This document shows positions 23,308 through 30,299 of a DNA stretch of 40,269 nucleotides, in pieces. The translations under genes and the position numbers were made by a program. The notes below the pieces were generated by a model that made no database searches, was not told the origin of the DNA, and was given only the letters and a program-made list of their open reading frames with translations. Positions within the stretch are counted from its first letter, which is position 1. Each line of letters begins with the position of its first letter. This DNA is from Nitrospirota bacterium (lineage in GTDB: Bacteria; JACPQY01). The stretch covers positions 1 to 40,269 of the forward strand of contig JACPAV010000049.1 of assembly GCA_016180645.1 (NCBI GenBank), written 5' to 3'.

Positions 23308-24106
23308 TTTTCACCACGTCATCCAGCAGCTTGTCGAGGTCCGCGAGGCGGAGGGACGTCGGCCCGTCCGAGAGCGCGCGTTCCGGCCGGGGATGGACTT
23401 CGATGTAGAGAGCGTCCACTCCAATCGCCACCGCAGCCCTCGCGAACGGCGCGATGAATTGTCGATCACCGCCGGAAGCATGGCCCAATCCGCCCGGCCT
23501 CTGGAGACTGTGGCTCGCGTCGAACACCACCGGGCACCCCAGCCCGCGGAGGATCGGCAGAGACCGAAAATCGGCCACCAGATTTTGATATCCAAACATG
23601 GTGCCTCTCTCGGTCAGCAGGATGTTCCCGTTGCCGGCGGCCGACGCCTTTTCCACCACGTTCTTCATTTCTTCCGGTGAGACGAACTGGCCTTTCTTGA
23701 TATTGACGATCCTCCCCGTCCGGACGGCGGCCTGAATAAGATCCGTCTGGCGGCACAAGAACGCCGGAATCTGAAGAATGTCCGCCACCCCCGCCACCTT
23801 CTCCACTTGAGACACATCGTGGACATCCGTGAGAAGCGGCACCCCCACCTTTTCTTTCACTTCGGCCAGAATCTCCAAACCACGATCCATACCCTGTCCC
23901 CGAAAGGATCGAACACTCGTCCGATTGGCTTTGTCGAACGAAGACTTGAAGAGGTAGTTGATCCCCCGCTTCCGGCAGCACCGACTCACATGCCGGGCCA
24001 CCTCCAGCGCAATCTCCTTTGATTCGACCACACAGGGCCCCGCAATAAGACAGAGCGGCTGGCCGTCGCCGATGGAGAAATCCCCCACCTTCACATGGAC
24101 TTTCAA
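23264..24106 (-). CDS. kdsA: 3-deoxy-8-phosphooctulonate (KDO-8-P) synthase
   Basis: KdsA condenses phosphoenolpyruvate with arabinose 5-phosphate to give KDO-8-P, the first committed step to the KDO of LPS, so the host should be diderm. A TTG start at 24106 with AGGAG four bases before AAGG gives 280 residues, the family length. The frame continues upstream only through a purine-rich simple repeat. Motifs present: LIAGPCVVES, LFKSSFDKANRTS, FRGQGMDRGL, DVHDVSQ, IPAFLCRQTDL, NIKKGQF, ERGTMFGYQNLVADFRS, FDASHSLQRPG and EVHPRPERALSDG. Cys25 in GPCVVES, where the metal-independent class has Asn, predicts the metal-dependent class. It converges on and overlaps alr. Confidence 0.93.
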   Translation of the reverse strand: MKVHVKVGDFSIGDGQPLCLIAGPCVVESKEIALEVARHVSRCCRKRGINYLFKSSFDKANRTSVRSFRGQGMDRGLEILAEVKEKVGVPLLTDVHDVSQVEKVAGVADILQIPAFLCRQTDLIQAAVRTGRIVNIKKGQFVSPEEMKNVVEKASAAGNGNILLTERGTMFGYQNLVADFRSLPILRGLGCPVVFDASHSLQRPGGLGHASGGDRQFIAPFARAAVAIGVDALYIEVHPRPERALSDGPTSLRLADLDKLLDDVVKIRRAIGPLGARRRF

Positions 24107-24202
24107 CCTTCTCCTGACTCTCACATCTCGCCTCACTCCTCTCGCCTCACTCCTCTCGTCTCGCTCCTCTCGTCTCTCACTTCTCACCTCTCACCTCACT
24201 CG
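24107..24202. repeat. Low-complexity CT-rich (purine-rich on minus) spacer
   Basis: About 95 bases built from variants of CTCACTCCTCTCGTCT and CTTCTCACCTCTCACC lie between the CDF transporter stop and the kdsA start. It carries the kdsA ribosome binding site at its edge and inflates the upstream reading frame with Arg/Glu repeats. It is not coding in my view. Confidence 0.75.
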
Positions 24203-25162
24203 TCACGCTTTCTCCAAGGGTTCCACGTGAACCACCACGTCGTCAACCTCGGAAAAGCGTTTCTGAATCGCCTCTTCCACCCGGTCGGCGATCGAGTGGG
24301 CGCTCCTGACGCTGATCTCCGGGTCCACCTCGATCACCACGTCCACCTTCACATCCCCCGATCCCCCTCGGGAACGTGCCCGGTGGCACCTCTGGACACC
24401 CCCAATCGACTCAACCACACGCACCAGTTCAGTCGGATCGATGACGCTCTCATCCGCAAGAACCTGGATCGCCCGGCGAAAAATGGTGTACCCGAGCCAC
24501 GCCATGAGCGCCAGGACTCCGATCGAAGCCACGGCATCCGCCTTCCCCCAGCCCAACCGAACGCCCAGGACCCCGACCAGCACGGCGAGCGTCACAAACA
24601 CATCGGCCAGCGTGTGGCGCGCATCGGCCGTCAGAAGGGCACTGTCCAACCGCCTCCCTTCACGCTGCTCGTAGGTCGTCACCACAAGATTGACGGCGAG
24701 CGTCACCAACATCACGCCGTAAGCTTCGACCCCCAGCGACGGGTGGGATGCGCCTTTGAGCGCGCTCCATGCGGCTTCCCCCACACGCAGGATCATGAGG
24801 AGAACAAAGACTCCGATGGCCAGCGATCCCAGAACCTCAAACTTCCGATGACCATACGGGTGTCCCTCATCGGGAGGCTGGGCGGCAATGCGCATCACCG
24901 CCAGCGCCACCACGTTGTTCGCCCCATCCAGAGTGGAATGGAATCCGTCGGCCTGAATAGCCAGCGATCCGGAGAACAGCCCATAGGCAATCTTGGCCGC
25001 CGCCACAAGAGCGTTGCCCAGGAGGACCAGCCACAGGACCCGGTTGATCACCCTCCGGCGCGAATCCCCATGCCGATTCCGATCGCCGTCCCCGAAGCGA
25101 AGCGGAGGGCGGCGGCGGTCCTCGGCCTCGACGGCCGGCGAAGAAATCACCGCTGCACTCAT
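24203..25162 (-). CDS. Cation diffusion facilitator (CDF) transporter, zinc-type
   Basis: This 319-residue inner-membrane protein has the CDF plan: six hydrophobic segments between about residues 40 and 225, then a cytoplasmic alpha/beta domain (VKVDVVIEVDP, VDDVVVHVEP). CDF proteins export divalent metals by proton antiport. The transport site is H75xxxD79 in ADGFHSTLDG (segment 2) and H183xxxD187 in ADARHTLAD (segment 5). This His-Asp/His-Asp set is typical of zinc-selective members. The HPYGHRKFE loop motif is also present. The N-terminal 35 residues are charged and variable. Its ATG overlaps the stop of the upstream Nudix gene by one base, so the two form an operon. Confidence 0.9.
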   Translation of the reverse strand: MSAAVISSPAVEAEDRRRPPLRFGDGDRNRHGDSRRRVINRVLWLVLLGNALVAAAKIAYGLFSGSLAIQADGFHSTLDGANNVVALAVMRIAAQPPDEGHPYGHRKFEVLGSLAIGVFVLLMILRVGEAAWSALKGASHPSLGVEAYGVMLVTLAVNLVVTTYEQREGRRLDSALLTADARHTLADVFVTLAVLVGVLGVRLGWGKADAVASIGVLALMAWLGYTIFRRAIQVLADESVIDPTELVRVVESIGGVQRCHRARSRGGSGDVKVDVVIEVDPEISVRSAHSIADRVEEAIQKRFSEVDDVVVHVEPLEKA

Positions 25163-25674
25163 CAGCCCCCCGTCTTGGGCCTGTCTCCGGACTTCCGATA
25201 TGCAAGATAGTCGCGAAGGATTCGAGAATGATCGAACGCCAGATCATCGAATGGAATTTCTTGCTGCGCGAAGCATCGTGCGTTTCGAGCGTCGTCCCCG
25301 CCTTTCGGGGCTCCCGACGCGGTCGCGATAAAGACCACGGCCACGTTATGACGACGGGTATCCCGTCTTGGGTCGGAATAAACGTGGAACTGTTCTTCCA
25401 AGCGAATTCTCAGTCCTGTTTCTTCTCTCGCCTCTCGAACCACGGCCTTCTCCACCGATTCCCCGTACTCCACATATCCGCCCGGTAGAGCCCACCCCGG
25501 CGGAGGGTTCTTTCGCTCAATCAGCACGATGCCGCCGCGAAGTTCTATGATCGCATCCACCGTCAGAAACGGCGTCAGGATGACTCTGCCTTGCCGCGAC
25601 TGGCCGGATGCCACCAAGCGGGGCGGCGTCTTCTGTACTTTTCCCCGCCTACTCCGACTCCGATTCTTCTCCAC
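25162..25674 (-). CDS. Nudix hydrolase, ADP-ribose pyrophosphatase-like
   Basis: The full Nudix box lies at residues 66-88 (G-x5-E-x7-REAREETGL), which binds Mg2+ and cleaves a diphosphate linked to a nucleoside or other group. Flanking strands ([20 protein letters not shown], then [12 protein letters not shown]) resemble the ADP-ribose and NADH pyrophosphatase-like group, but substrate cannot be read from sequence. The GTG at 25674 lies at the end of a low-complexity spacer and gives a basic N-terminal tail. A TTG or GTG near codon 20 is a plausible shorter start. It is the first gene of a two-gene unit with the zinc-type CDF transporter; a link between the two functions is not evident. Confidence 0.88.
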   Translation of the reverse strand: MEKNRSRSRRGKVQKTPPRLVASGQSRQGRVILTPFLTVDAIIELRGGIVLIERKNPPPGWALPGGYVEYGESVEKAVVREAREETGLRIRLEEQFHVYSDPRRDTRRHNVAVVFIATASGAPKGGDDARNARCFAQQEIPFDDLAFDHSRILRDYLAYRKSGDRPKTGG

Positions 25675-25700
25675 TCACCACTCACTATTCACTTCTCACC
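25640..25700. repeat. Low-complexity CT-rich spacer before the Nudix gene
   Basis: Repeats of CTCCGACTCCGA and CACTCACCACTCACTATTCACTTCTCACC lie between tRNA-Gln and the Nudix gene and extend into its possible first codons. It is the same style of spacer as the one in front of kdsA. Confidence 0.6.
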
Positions 25701-25709
25701 GGAAGAGCG

Positions 25710-25781
25710 CTGGGACGGGAGGGGTCGAACCTCCATTGACGGATCCAAAGTCCGCTGTCCTGCCGATTGGACGACGTCCCA
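25710..25781 (-). tRNA. tRNA-Gln (anticodon UUG)
   Basis: On the minus strand the gene begins TGGGACG and closes with CGTCCCA plus discriminator G, so the seven-base acceptor stem pairs perfectly. The anticodon arm is GCGGA-CTTTGGA-TCCGT with anticodon TTG, and the T arm contains GGTTCGACCCC. The U-A first pair and G73 are typical of tRNA-Gln. The 3' CCA is not encoded. Confidence 0.95.
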
Positions 25782-25808
25782 AGGATGGGTCGTACCCGGA
25801 GCCATGAT

Positions 25809-25917
25809 GCACGGCCATGGATGGCCGTGCTCGCTTCGCGAAGGGTGCGTCCCAAAGTTCACTCATGTTAGCAGGACACCCCATCCACGCAAGGGCGCGC
25901 CCGGCGGATGCGCCGGG
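25809..25917. repeat. REP-like hairpins between tRNA-Gln and dinG
   Basis: GCACGGCCAT-GG-ATGGCCGTGC is a perfect palindrome at 25809-25830. CTTCGCGAAG follows at 25834-25843, and CCCGGCG-GATG-CGCCGGG lies at 25900-25917, about 50 bases before the dinG start. These differ from the other hairpin types in the window. Confidence 0.65.
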
Positions 25918-25967
25918 TGCGAGCCAACGGATTGCAATCCACTCCGAGACTGCGAGAATCCGGCCCG

Positions 25968-28049
25968 ATGAGCCGGCCACACCACCCATCTTGGGCCAAG
26001 GAGCTTTCACAACTCCTGGCCACAACCGAAAGCCCGCTACGAGGGGCCCTTCCAAGTTTCACCATTCGGCAGGAACAGGTTGAAATGGCCGAGCGCGTCT
26101 CGGAAGCACTCGAGGAGGGCACTTGGCTCATGGTCGAGGCCGGAACGGGAGTCGGCAAAAGCCTCGCCTATCTCGTTCCCGCCGCGCTCTGGTGTCATGC
26201 AGAAGGAAAGCGCGTGGTCGTGTCCACCTACACCAAGACACTCCAAGACCAGCTCGTTCGCAAGGACCTTGAGGCTTTGCGGCGCGCGCTGTCCGGCCTT
26301 TCGATCGATCTTCGCTTTGCCCTCCTCATGGGATCCAACAACTACGCCTGCTCGCAACGCCTCAAACATGCGATGGGCGATTCCCATCTGCTCTTCGATT
26401 CGCGACAGGACGCTTCAACCCTCCAAAGGCTGGCCGAACTCTCCCCTGCGGAATGGTCGGGCCGAAGGCAGGATCTTCTCTTCACCGTCGAATCGGACGT
26501 GTGGAACCAGGTATGCCGTGATCCAAAGATCTGCCTCGGCCGGAAGGGGCCCTCGTGGCACACCTGCTACTGGAGACGAGCCATGGAAGAAGCGAGGGAG
26601 GCACAGATCCTCGTGATCAATCATGCCCTTTTCTTTGCCAACGAGTCTCTGGAAGGGGGATTGTTGCCACCCCACGACGCCATTATCTTCGATGAAGCAC
26701 ATCGCCTCGAGGAAGCCTTCTTGTCCTTCGCGTCGGAAGAAGCATCTAACTTCGGCCTGCGCCGACTCCTCGACGATATTCTGAGAGAAGACGGCACAAA
26801 AGGTCTGGCCGCAAGGCTGACTCGATCCGCGGCGTGGAAAGACGAAGTTGCGTCCCTTGTCCACAGAGCGCACCCGGCGATCCGGGACTTCTTCGATCAA
26901 CTCCTCCAATTCGTGGGCGCCGATCCCTCGCGTGATCGCCGGAGGCCCCCCCATGCCGCCACTGGAACTCAACTCACCCGGCGTCTGATCCAGTCGAGCC
27001 TGGATGCCGAGCCGCTCACCCGCACCCTGCTTCTTCTCGCCGATCGTCTCAACGAGGGTGCCATGGCCTCCAAGTCGGATGAAGAGGAGAAGGAGATTCG
27101 AGCCCTTTCCGACCAGTGCAAAGCCGCTGCCGAAACCATGACCCGAATTCTCGGCGGCCAAAGCGGGGACGAGGTGCGGTGGGCGGAAGCCCTGCCGCTG
27201 CGGACTGCCCATCGGGCTGCGCTTCGCTCCTCCCCCATTGAGGTGGGGGACCGATTCAATTCGCTTCTCTCGGAGAAGCCCCGCGCCGTGGTGTTCACGT
27301 CCGCCACACTCGCCACGGAAGGCTCCTTCTCGTATGTCCGCTCCCAGCTAGGTCTCGCCCATGTGAAAGAAGCCAAGCTGGATTCGCCATTCAACTACCG
27401 CGAGCAGGCCCTTCTTTATCTGTCCACACGAGTTCCAGACCCACGAAACGCGGCCAGGGAGGAGTATCTGGCAAGCATGGAGGCGGAGTGCACCTCCCTC
27501 CTTCAAGCGGCGGGGGGAGGGACTTTCATCCTCTTCACCAACTACAAGCACCTGGAATGGATGGAGAGGGCGCTTCAGGCCCGGGCCGAATTCAGGGAAT
27601 TCGACTTCTTCGTGCAGGGCGGCCGCGGAACACCCACACAACTCCTCGAGGATTTTCGGAAGTCCAGAAAAGGGGTGCTTCTGGGGACCATGACTTTCTG
27701 GCAGGGGGTGGACGTCCCGGGCGAAGCGCTTCGGTGCGTGATCGTCACCAAGCTACCCTTCGAGCCACCGGACCATCCGATGGCGCAGGCGCGGGCGGAA
27801 CTCATCGCCTCACGCGGCGGCAACGCGTTTGCGGAATACGGGCTCCCCCAGGCCATTCTACTTCTGCGCCAGGGCGTGGGACGCCTAATCCGCTCTGCGA
27901 AAGACCGCGGCGTCATCGCCATCCTCGATTCGCGCGTCTTGACGAAAAGCTACGGCGCCCGCTTCGTCGCCGCCCTCCCCCCAATGCCGCAAACTCAGTC
28001 TCTTCCCGATGCAACAAAGTACTTCACAGATAATCTGGCTAATCGGTGA
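25968..28049 (+). CDS. dinG: DinG-family ATP-dependent DNA helicase with Fe-S cluster
   Basis: This superfamily 2 helicase (693 residues from the ATG at 25968) unwinds DNA 5' to 3', resolving structures such as D-loops, R-loops or forks. Walker A is EAGTGVGKS at 57-65 and the DEAH box is at 242-245. Four cysteines, Cys128, Cys183, Cys189 and Cys200, are placed like the XPD/DinG iron-sulphur ligands. Later motifs include FTSATLA, FILFTNYKHLE, GTMTFWQGVDVPG and QGVGRLIRS. An in-frame ATG at 25908 exists but runs through a hairpin repeat. There is no exonuclease domain. The TGA lies inside the left arm of a long palindrome, so the last codons come from the repeat. The neighbours include other repair genes. 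Confidence 0.9.
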   Translation: MSRPHHPSWAKELSQLLATTESPLRGALPSFTIRQEQVEMAERVSEALEEGTWLMVEAGTGVGKSLAYLVPAALWCHAEGKRVVVSTYTKTLQDQLVRKDLEALRRALSGLSIDLRFALLMGSNNYACSQRLKHAMGDSHLLFDSRQDASTLQRLAELSPAEWSGRRQDLLFTVESDVWNQVCRDPKICLGRKGPSWHTCYWRRAMEEAREAQILVINHALFFANESLEGGLLPPHDAIIFDEAHRLEEAFLSFASEEASNFGLRRLLDDILREDGTKGLAARLTRSAAWKDEVASLVHRAHPAIRDFFDQLLQFVGADPSRDRRRPPHAATGTQLTRRLIQSSLDAEPLTRTLLLLADRLNEGAMASKSDEEEKEIRALSDQCKAAAETMTRILGGQSGDEVRWAEALPLRTAHRAALRSSPIEVGDRFNSLLSEKPRAVVFTSATLATEGSFSYVRSQLGLAHVKEAKLDSPFNYREQALLYLSTRVPDPRNAAREEYLASMEAECTSLLQAAGGGTFILFTNYKHLEWMERALQARAEFREFDFFVQGGRGTPTQLLEDFRKSRKGVLLGTMTFWQGVDVPGEALRCVIVTKLPFEPPDHPMAQARAELIASRGGNAFAEYGLPQAILLLRQGVGRLIRSAKDRGVIAILDSRVLTKSYGARFVAALPPMPQTQSLPDATKYFTDNLANR

Positions 28050-28095
28050 CAGTATACTTTATTTCGACCCAATAGAGTATACTGTCACCGATTAT
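28040..28095. repeat. Long palindromic element, copy 1
   Basis: A perfect 19-bp inverted repeat (28040-28058 and 28076-28094; arm TAATCGGTGACAGTATACT) plus a wobble and four further pairs closes a seven-base loop TCGACCC. It matches copy 2 at 28852-28907 in 53 of 56 positions in the same orientation. It sits between the convergent dinG and methyltransferase genes and supplies the dinG stop codon. Confidence 0.9.
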
Positions 28096-28111
28096 CGCCT
28101 GTATGTGGGAG

Positions 28112-28846
28112 TCAGACTTGGAGAACGCCGATCCCATAGGCATTCTGATCTGGATTCCCCACAAACTCGCGGGCCGCGTACTTCTGCTTGACCTCATTCC
28201 AAAACGTGGGCACTTGCCCGCTGTTGTTGTCGGTTTCTTTCCCGTACCGCTGCCGATGATCGAGGACAATATCATGGAGGACAATCAACCCGCCGCGTCT
28301 CACCAAGGGCGAGTATAGCCGGAAATCGCGACTCACCCCCTCGTAGGAATGGTCGCCGTCGATGAATAACAAGTCGAGGAGGTGGGATCCCAACTCGCGC
28401 CTGACCCTCTCGAGAATGGCCGGCGCGCTCGATGCACCGTGAATAGGAACAAGGCGCTGGCCGGGAACTCCCAGCGACCGGTAGATGAGTCGCCGTTCGA
28501 AGAGCATCTCGCAATCGATGGTGATAAGCGTGGCATCCGGCCGGCAGGCCCTTGAGAGGAGAAAGAAGGTGCCGCCAAACCGAGTCCCGATTTCACACAC
28601 ATATCGAGGGGCATTCTTCTCGACCAATTCCAACAAGGCGACAATTTCGACCTCTTTCTGGGCGGACCAGAAATCTTGACACGCCCGGGTTGCTTTCAAG
28701 GCATCTGCATAGGAGGCTTTATGCGGGGCCAACGCCCACAGCCTCCGCCTCGCCGCCCTCAGGCGGAAGTAGGGCCCCAGCCATCGCATGAGGAGAATGC
28801 GGGCCGCCGAACGGACGCGCTTCCGGAGCTGTGGCGTCATGGCCAC
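28112..28846 (-). CDS. Class I SAM-dependent methyltransferase (Methyltransf_24/CmcI-like)
   Basis: The 244-residue product has a Rossmann methyltransferase core. Motif I is CEIGTRFGG (84-92), where S-adenosylmethionine would bind. An acidic strand end, LITIDCEM, follows. FIDGDHSYEG (161-170) and LIVLHDIV (187-194) are typical of the Methyltransf_24 and cephalosporin-hydroxylase-like group, which act on sugars, small molecules or lipids. The N-terminal 40 residues are strongly basic (RKRVRSAARILLMRW), suggesting membrane or nucleic-acid contact. The gene is alone between two nearly identical 56-nt palindromes and is unrelated to the surrounding repair genes. It looks like an inserted cassette. 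Substrate unknown. Confidence 0.82.
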   Translation of the reverse strand: MAMTPQLRKRVRSAARILLMRWLGPYFRLRAARRRLWALAPHKASYADALKATRACQDFWSAQKEVEIVALLELVEKNAPRYVCEIGTRFGGTFFLLSRACRPDATLITIDCEMLFERRLIYRSLGVPGQRLVPIHGASSAPAILERVRRELGSHLLDLLFIDGDHSYEGVSRDFRLYSPLVRRGGLIVLHDIVLDHRQRYGKETDNNSGQVPTFWNEVKQKYAAREFVGNPDQNAYGIGVLQV

Positions 28847-28851
28847 GCGGA

Positions 28852-28907
28852 TAATAGGTGACAGTATACTTTATTTCGACACAATAGAGTATACTGTCAC
28901 TGATTAT
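28852..28907. repeat. Long palindromic element, copy 2
   Basis: The copy has the same arms, loop (TCGACAC) and orientation as copy 1, with three base differences, two of which slightly weaken the stem. It lies six bases upstream of the methyltransferase start and just after the 3' end of rmuC. Confidence 0.9.
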
Positions 28908-28922
28908 TCAAGAATATTCCGA

Positions 28923-30197
28923 CTATTCATCGTCGAGGAGCCGGGCGGCATCCGGGGTGGGGAGTGCCTCCACGTCCTTGAGCTTGCGTTCGATGGTGCG
29001 GGACTTGCTCGCGGCGCCGGCGATGGTGTTTCCCACGGTCTGGATCTGCGCTTGGGTCCGCTCCAAAAGTTCTCCGAATTTCCCGAACTCCGTCCGGATC
29101 GCTCCCAGAAGCCGCCACACCTCACTCGACCTCTTCTGGATCGCCAGGGTTCGGAACCCCATCTGCAAACTATTCAGAAACGCGGCGAGCGTGGTCGGTC
29201 CCGTCACGACGACCCGGTAGTCCTTTTGAAGCGTTTCAAACAATCCCGGGCGCCGGATCACCTCCGCATATAATCCCTCGAACGGGAGAAACATGATTCC
29301 GAACTCCGTGGTGTTCGGCGGATCGAGGTATTTCTCCTTGATGTCCTTCGCCTGCGACTTCACGCGCCCCTCCATCTGCTTCCCCGCAGCCTCGGCCGCC
29401 GCCGGATCGCCGAGTTCTTGCGCATTCAGCAACCGATGGTAGTCCTCCACCGGAAACTTTGCGTCGATCGGCATCCAGACCACACCGTGGCCGTCGTCCC
29501 TCCCCGGCATCCGGACCGCGAATTCAACCGGCTCCCGCGAGCCAACCCGCGTCACCACGTTCTTGTCGTACTGTTCGTTCGTCAGAATTTCACTGAGGAT
29601 GTTTTCGAGCTGGATCTCACCCATGATCCCGCGCGCCTTCACATTGCTCAGGACTCGCTTGAGATCCCCGACGCCCGAGGCGAGACTTTGCATGTCGCCG
29701 AGCCCCTTGTACACCTGCTCCAGTCTCTCGTTCACCAGGCTGAATGATTGGGTGAGACGCTTCTCAAGCGTTCCCTGGAGTTTTTCGTCCACGGTCTCCC
29801 TCATCTTCTCCAGTTTCTCGCTGTTGTCCTGCTGGAGCGATCTCAATCTCGACTCGACCGACTCCCGCATTTTCTCCAGGCCCTGCCGCCCGGCTTCGCT
29901 CCACGTGGAGAGTTGCGTTGAAAACAGCCCGAGCTGTTTCGCCTGGAGGTCCGCCATGGCCGTGACCTGGGCGTGGAGGGAATCCGCAAAGGATCGGATA
30001 CCGGCCGTCAGTTCCTCCCGCCCCTGACGGGCCAGGAGTGATGATTCCTGACGTGCCTGGGCCAATTCTTCTCGGAGAGCCCGTGCCGTGGACTCCGATT
30101 GTTTTTCCATCGACGAAATCCGCACGAGGATGACGATGAGAACGGCGAGTAGGACGGCGCCCGAAATGGCCAGGACCGCGAGAAAAGATGGTGACAT
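28923..30197 (-). CDS. rmuC: DNA recombination protein RmuC
   Basis: RmuC family proteins limit rearrangements at inverted repeats and are predicted nucleases with a restriction-endonuclease-like fold. This 424-residue protein has an N-terminal membrane anchor (LAVLAISGAVLLAVLIVILV, about 6-25). A long coiled coil follows to about residue 180 (EKLEKMRETVDEKLQGTLEK). The RmuC domain contains GIMGEIQLENILSEIL, VVWMPIDAKFPVEDYHRLL, TEFGIMFLPFEGLYAEV and TLAAFLNSLQMGFRTLAI. The architecture and length are normal. It is divergent from addB with a 102-base gap, and its 3' end borders palindrome copy 2. Confidence 0.93.
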   Translation of the reverse strand: MSPSFLAVLAISGAVLLAVLIVILVRISSMEKQSESTARALREELAQARQESSLLARQGREELTAGIRSFADSLHAQVTAMADLQAKQLGLFSTQLSTWSEAGRQGLEKMRESVESRLRSLQQDNSEKLEKMRETVDEKLQGTLEKRLTQSFSLVNERLEQVYKGLGDMQSLASGVGDLKRVLSNVKARGIMGEIQLENILSEILTNEQYDKNVVTRVGSREPVEFAVRMPGRDDGHGVVWMPIDAKFPVEDYHRLLNAQELGDPAAAEAAGKQMEGRVKSQAKDIKEKYLDPPNTTEFGIMFLPFEGLYAEVIRRPGLFETLQKDYRVVVTGPTTLAAFLNSLQMGFRTLAIQKRSSEVWRLLGAIRTEFGKFGELLERTQAQIQTVGNTIAGAASKSRTIERKLKDVEALPTPDAARLLDDE

Positions 30198-30299
30198 GAT
30201 TACCGGCCCGATCTAACCATACTCGTCGCGCCCTTGCCAGATCCCTACCAGGCTCGGGTAGGCATTGGAAAAAGCCCGGCTTCCGGTTAAAAGGGGGGC

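Noticed and set aside
24107-24187. N-terminal extension of KdsA (27 Arg/Glu-rich residues)
   Set aside because: It is encoded by the simple-repeat spacer; the TTG at 24106 has a good ribosome binding site and gives the normal family length.
28040-28095. Integron attC site
   Set aside because: The palindrome lacks the R-box GTTRRRY pattern and the methyltransferase is in a different arrangement; no integrase is present.
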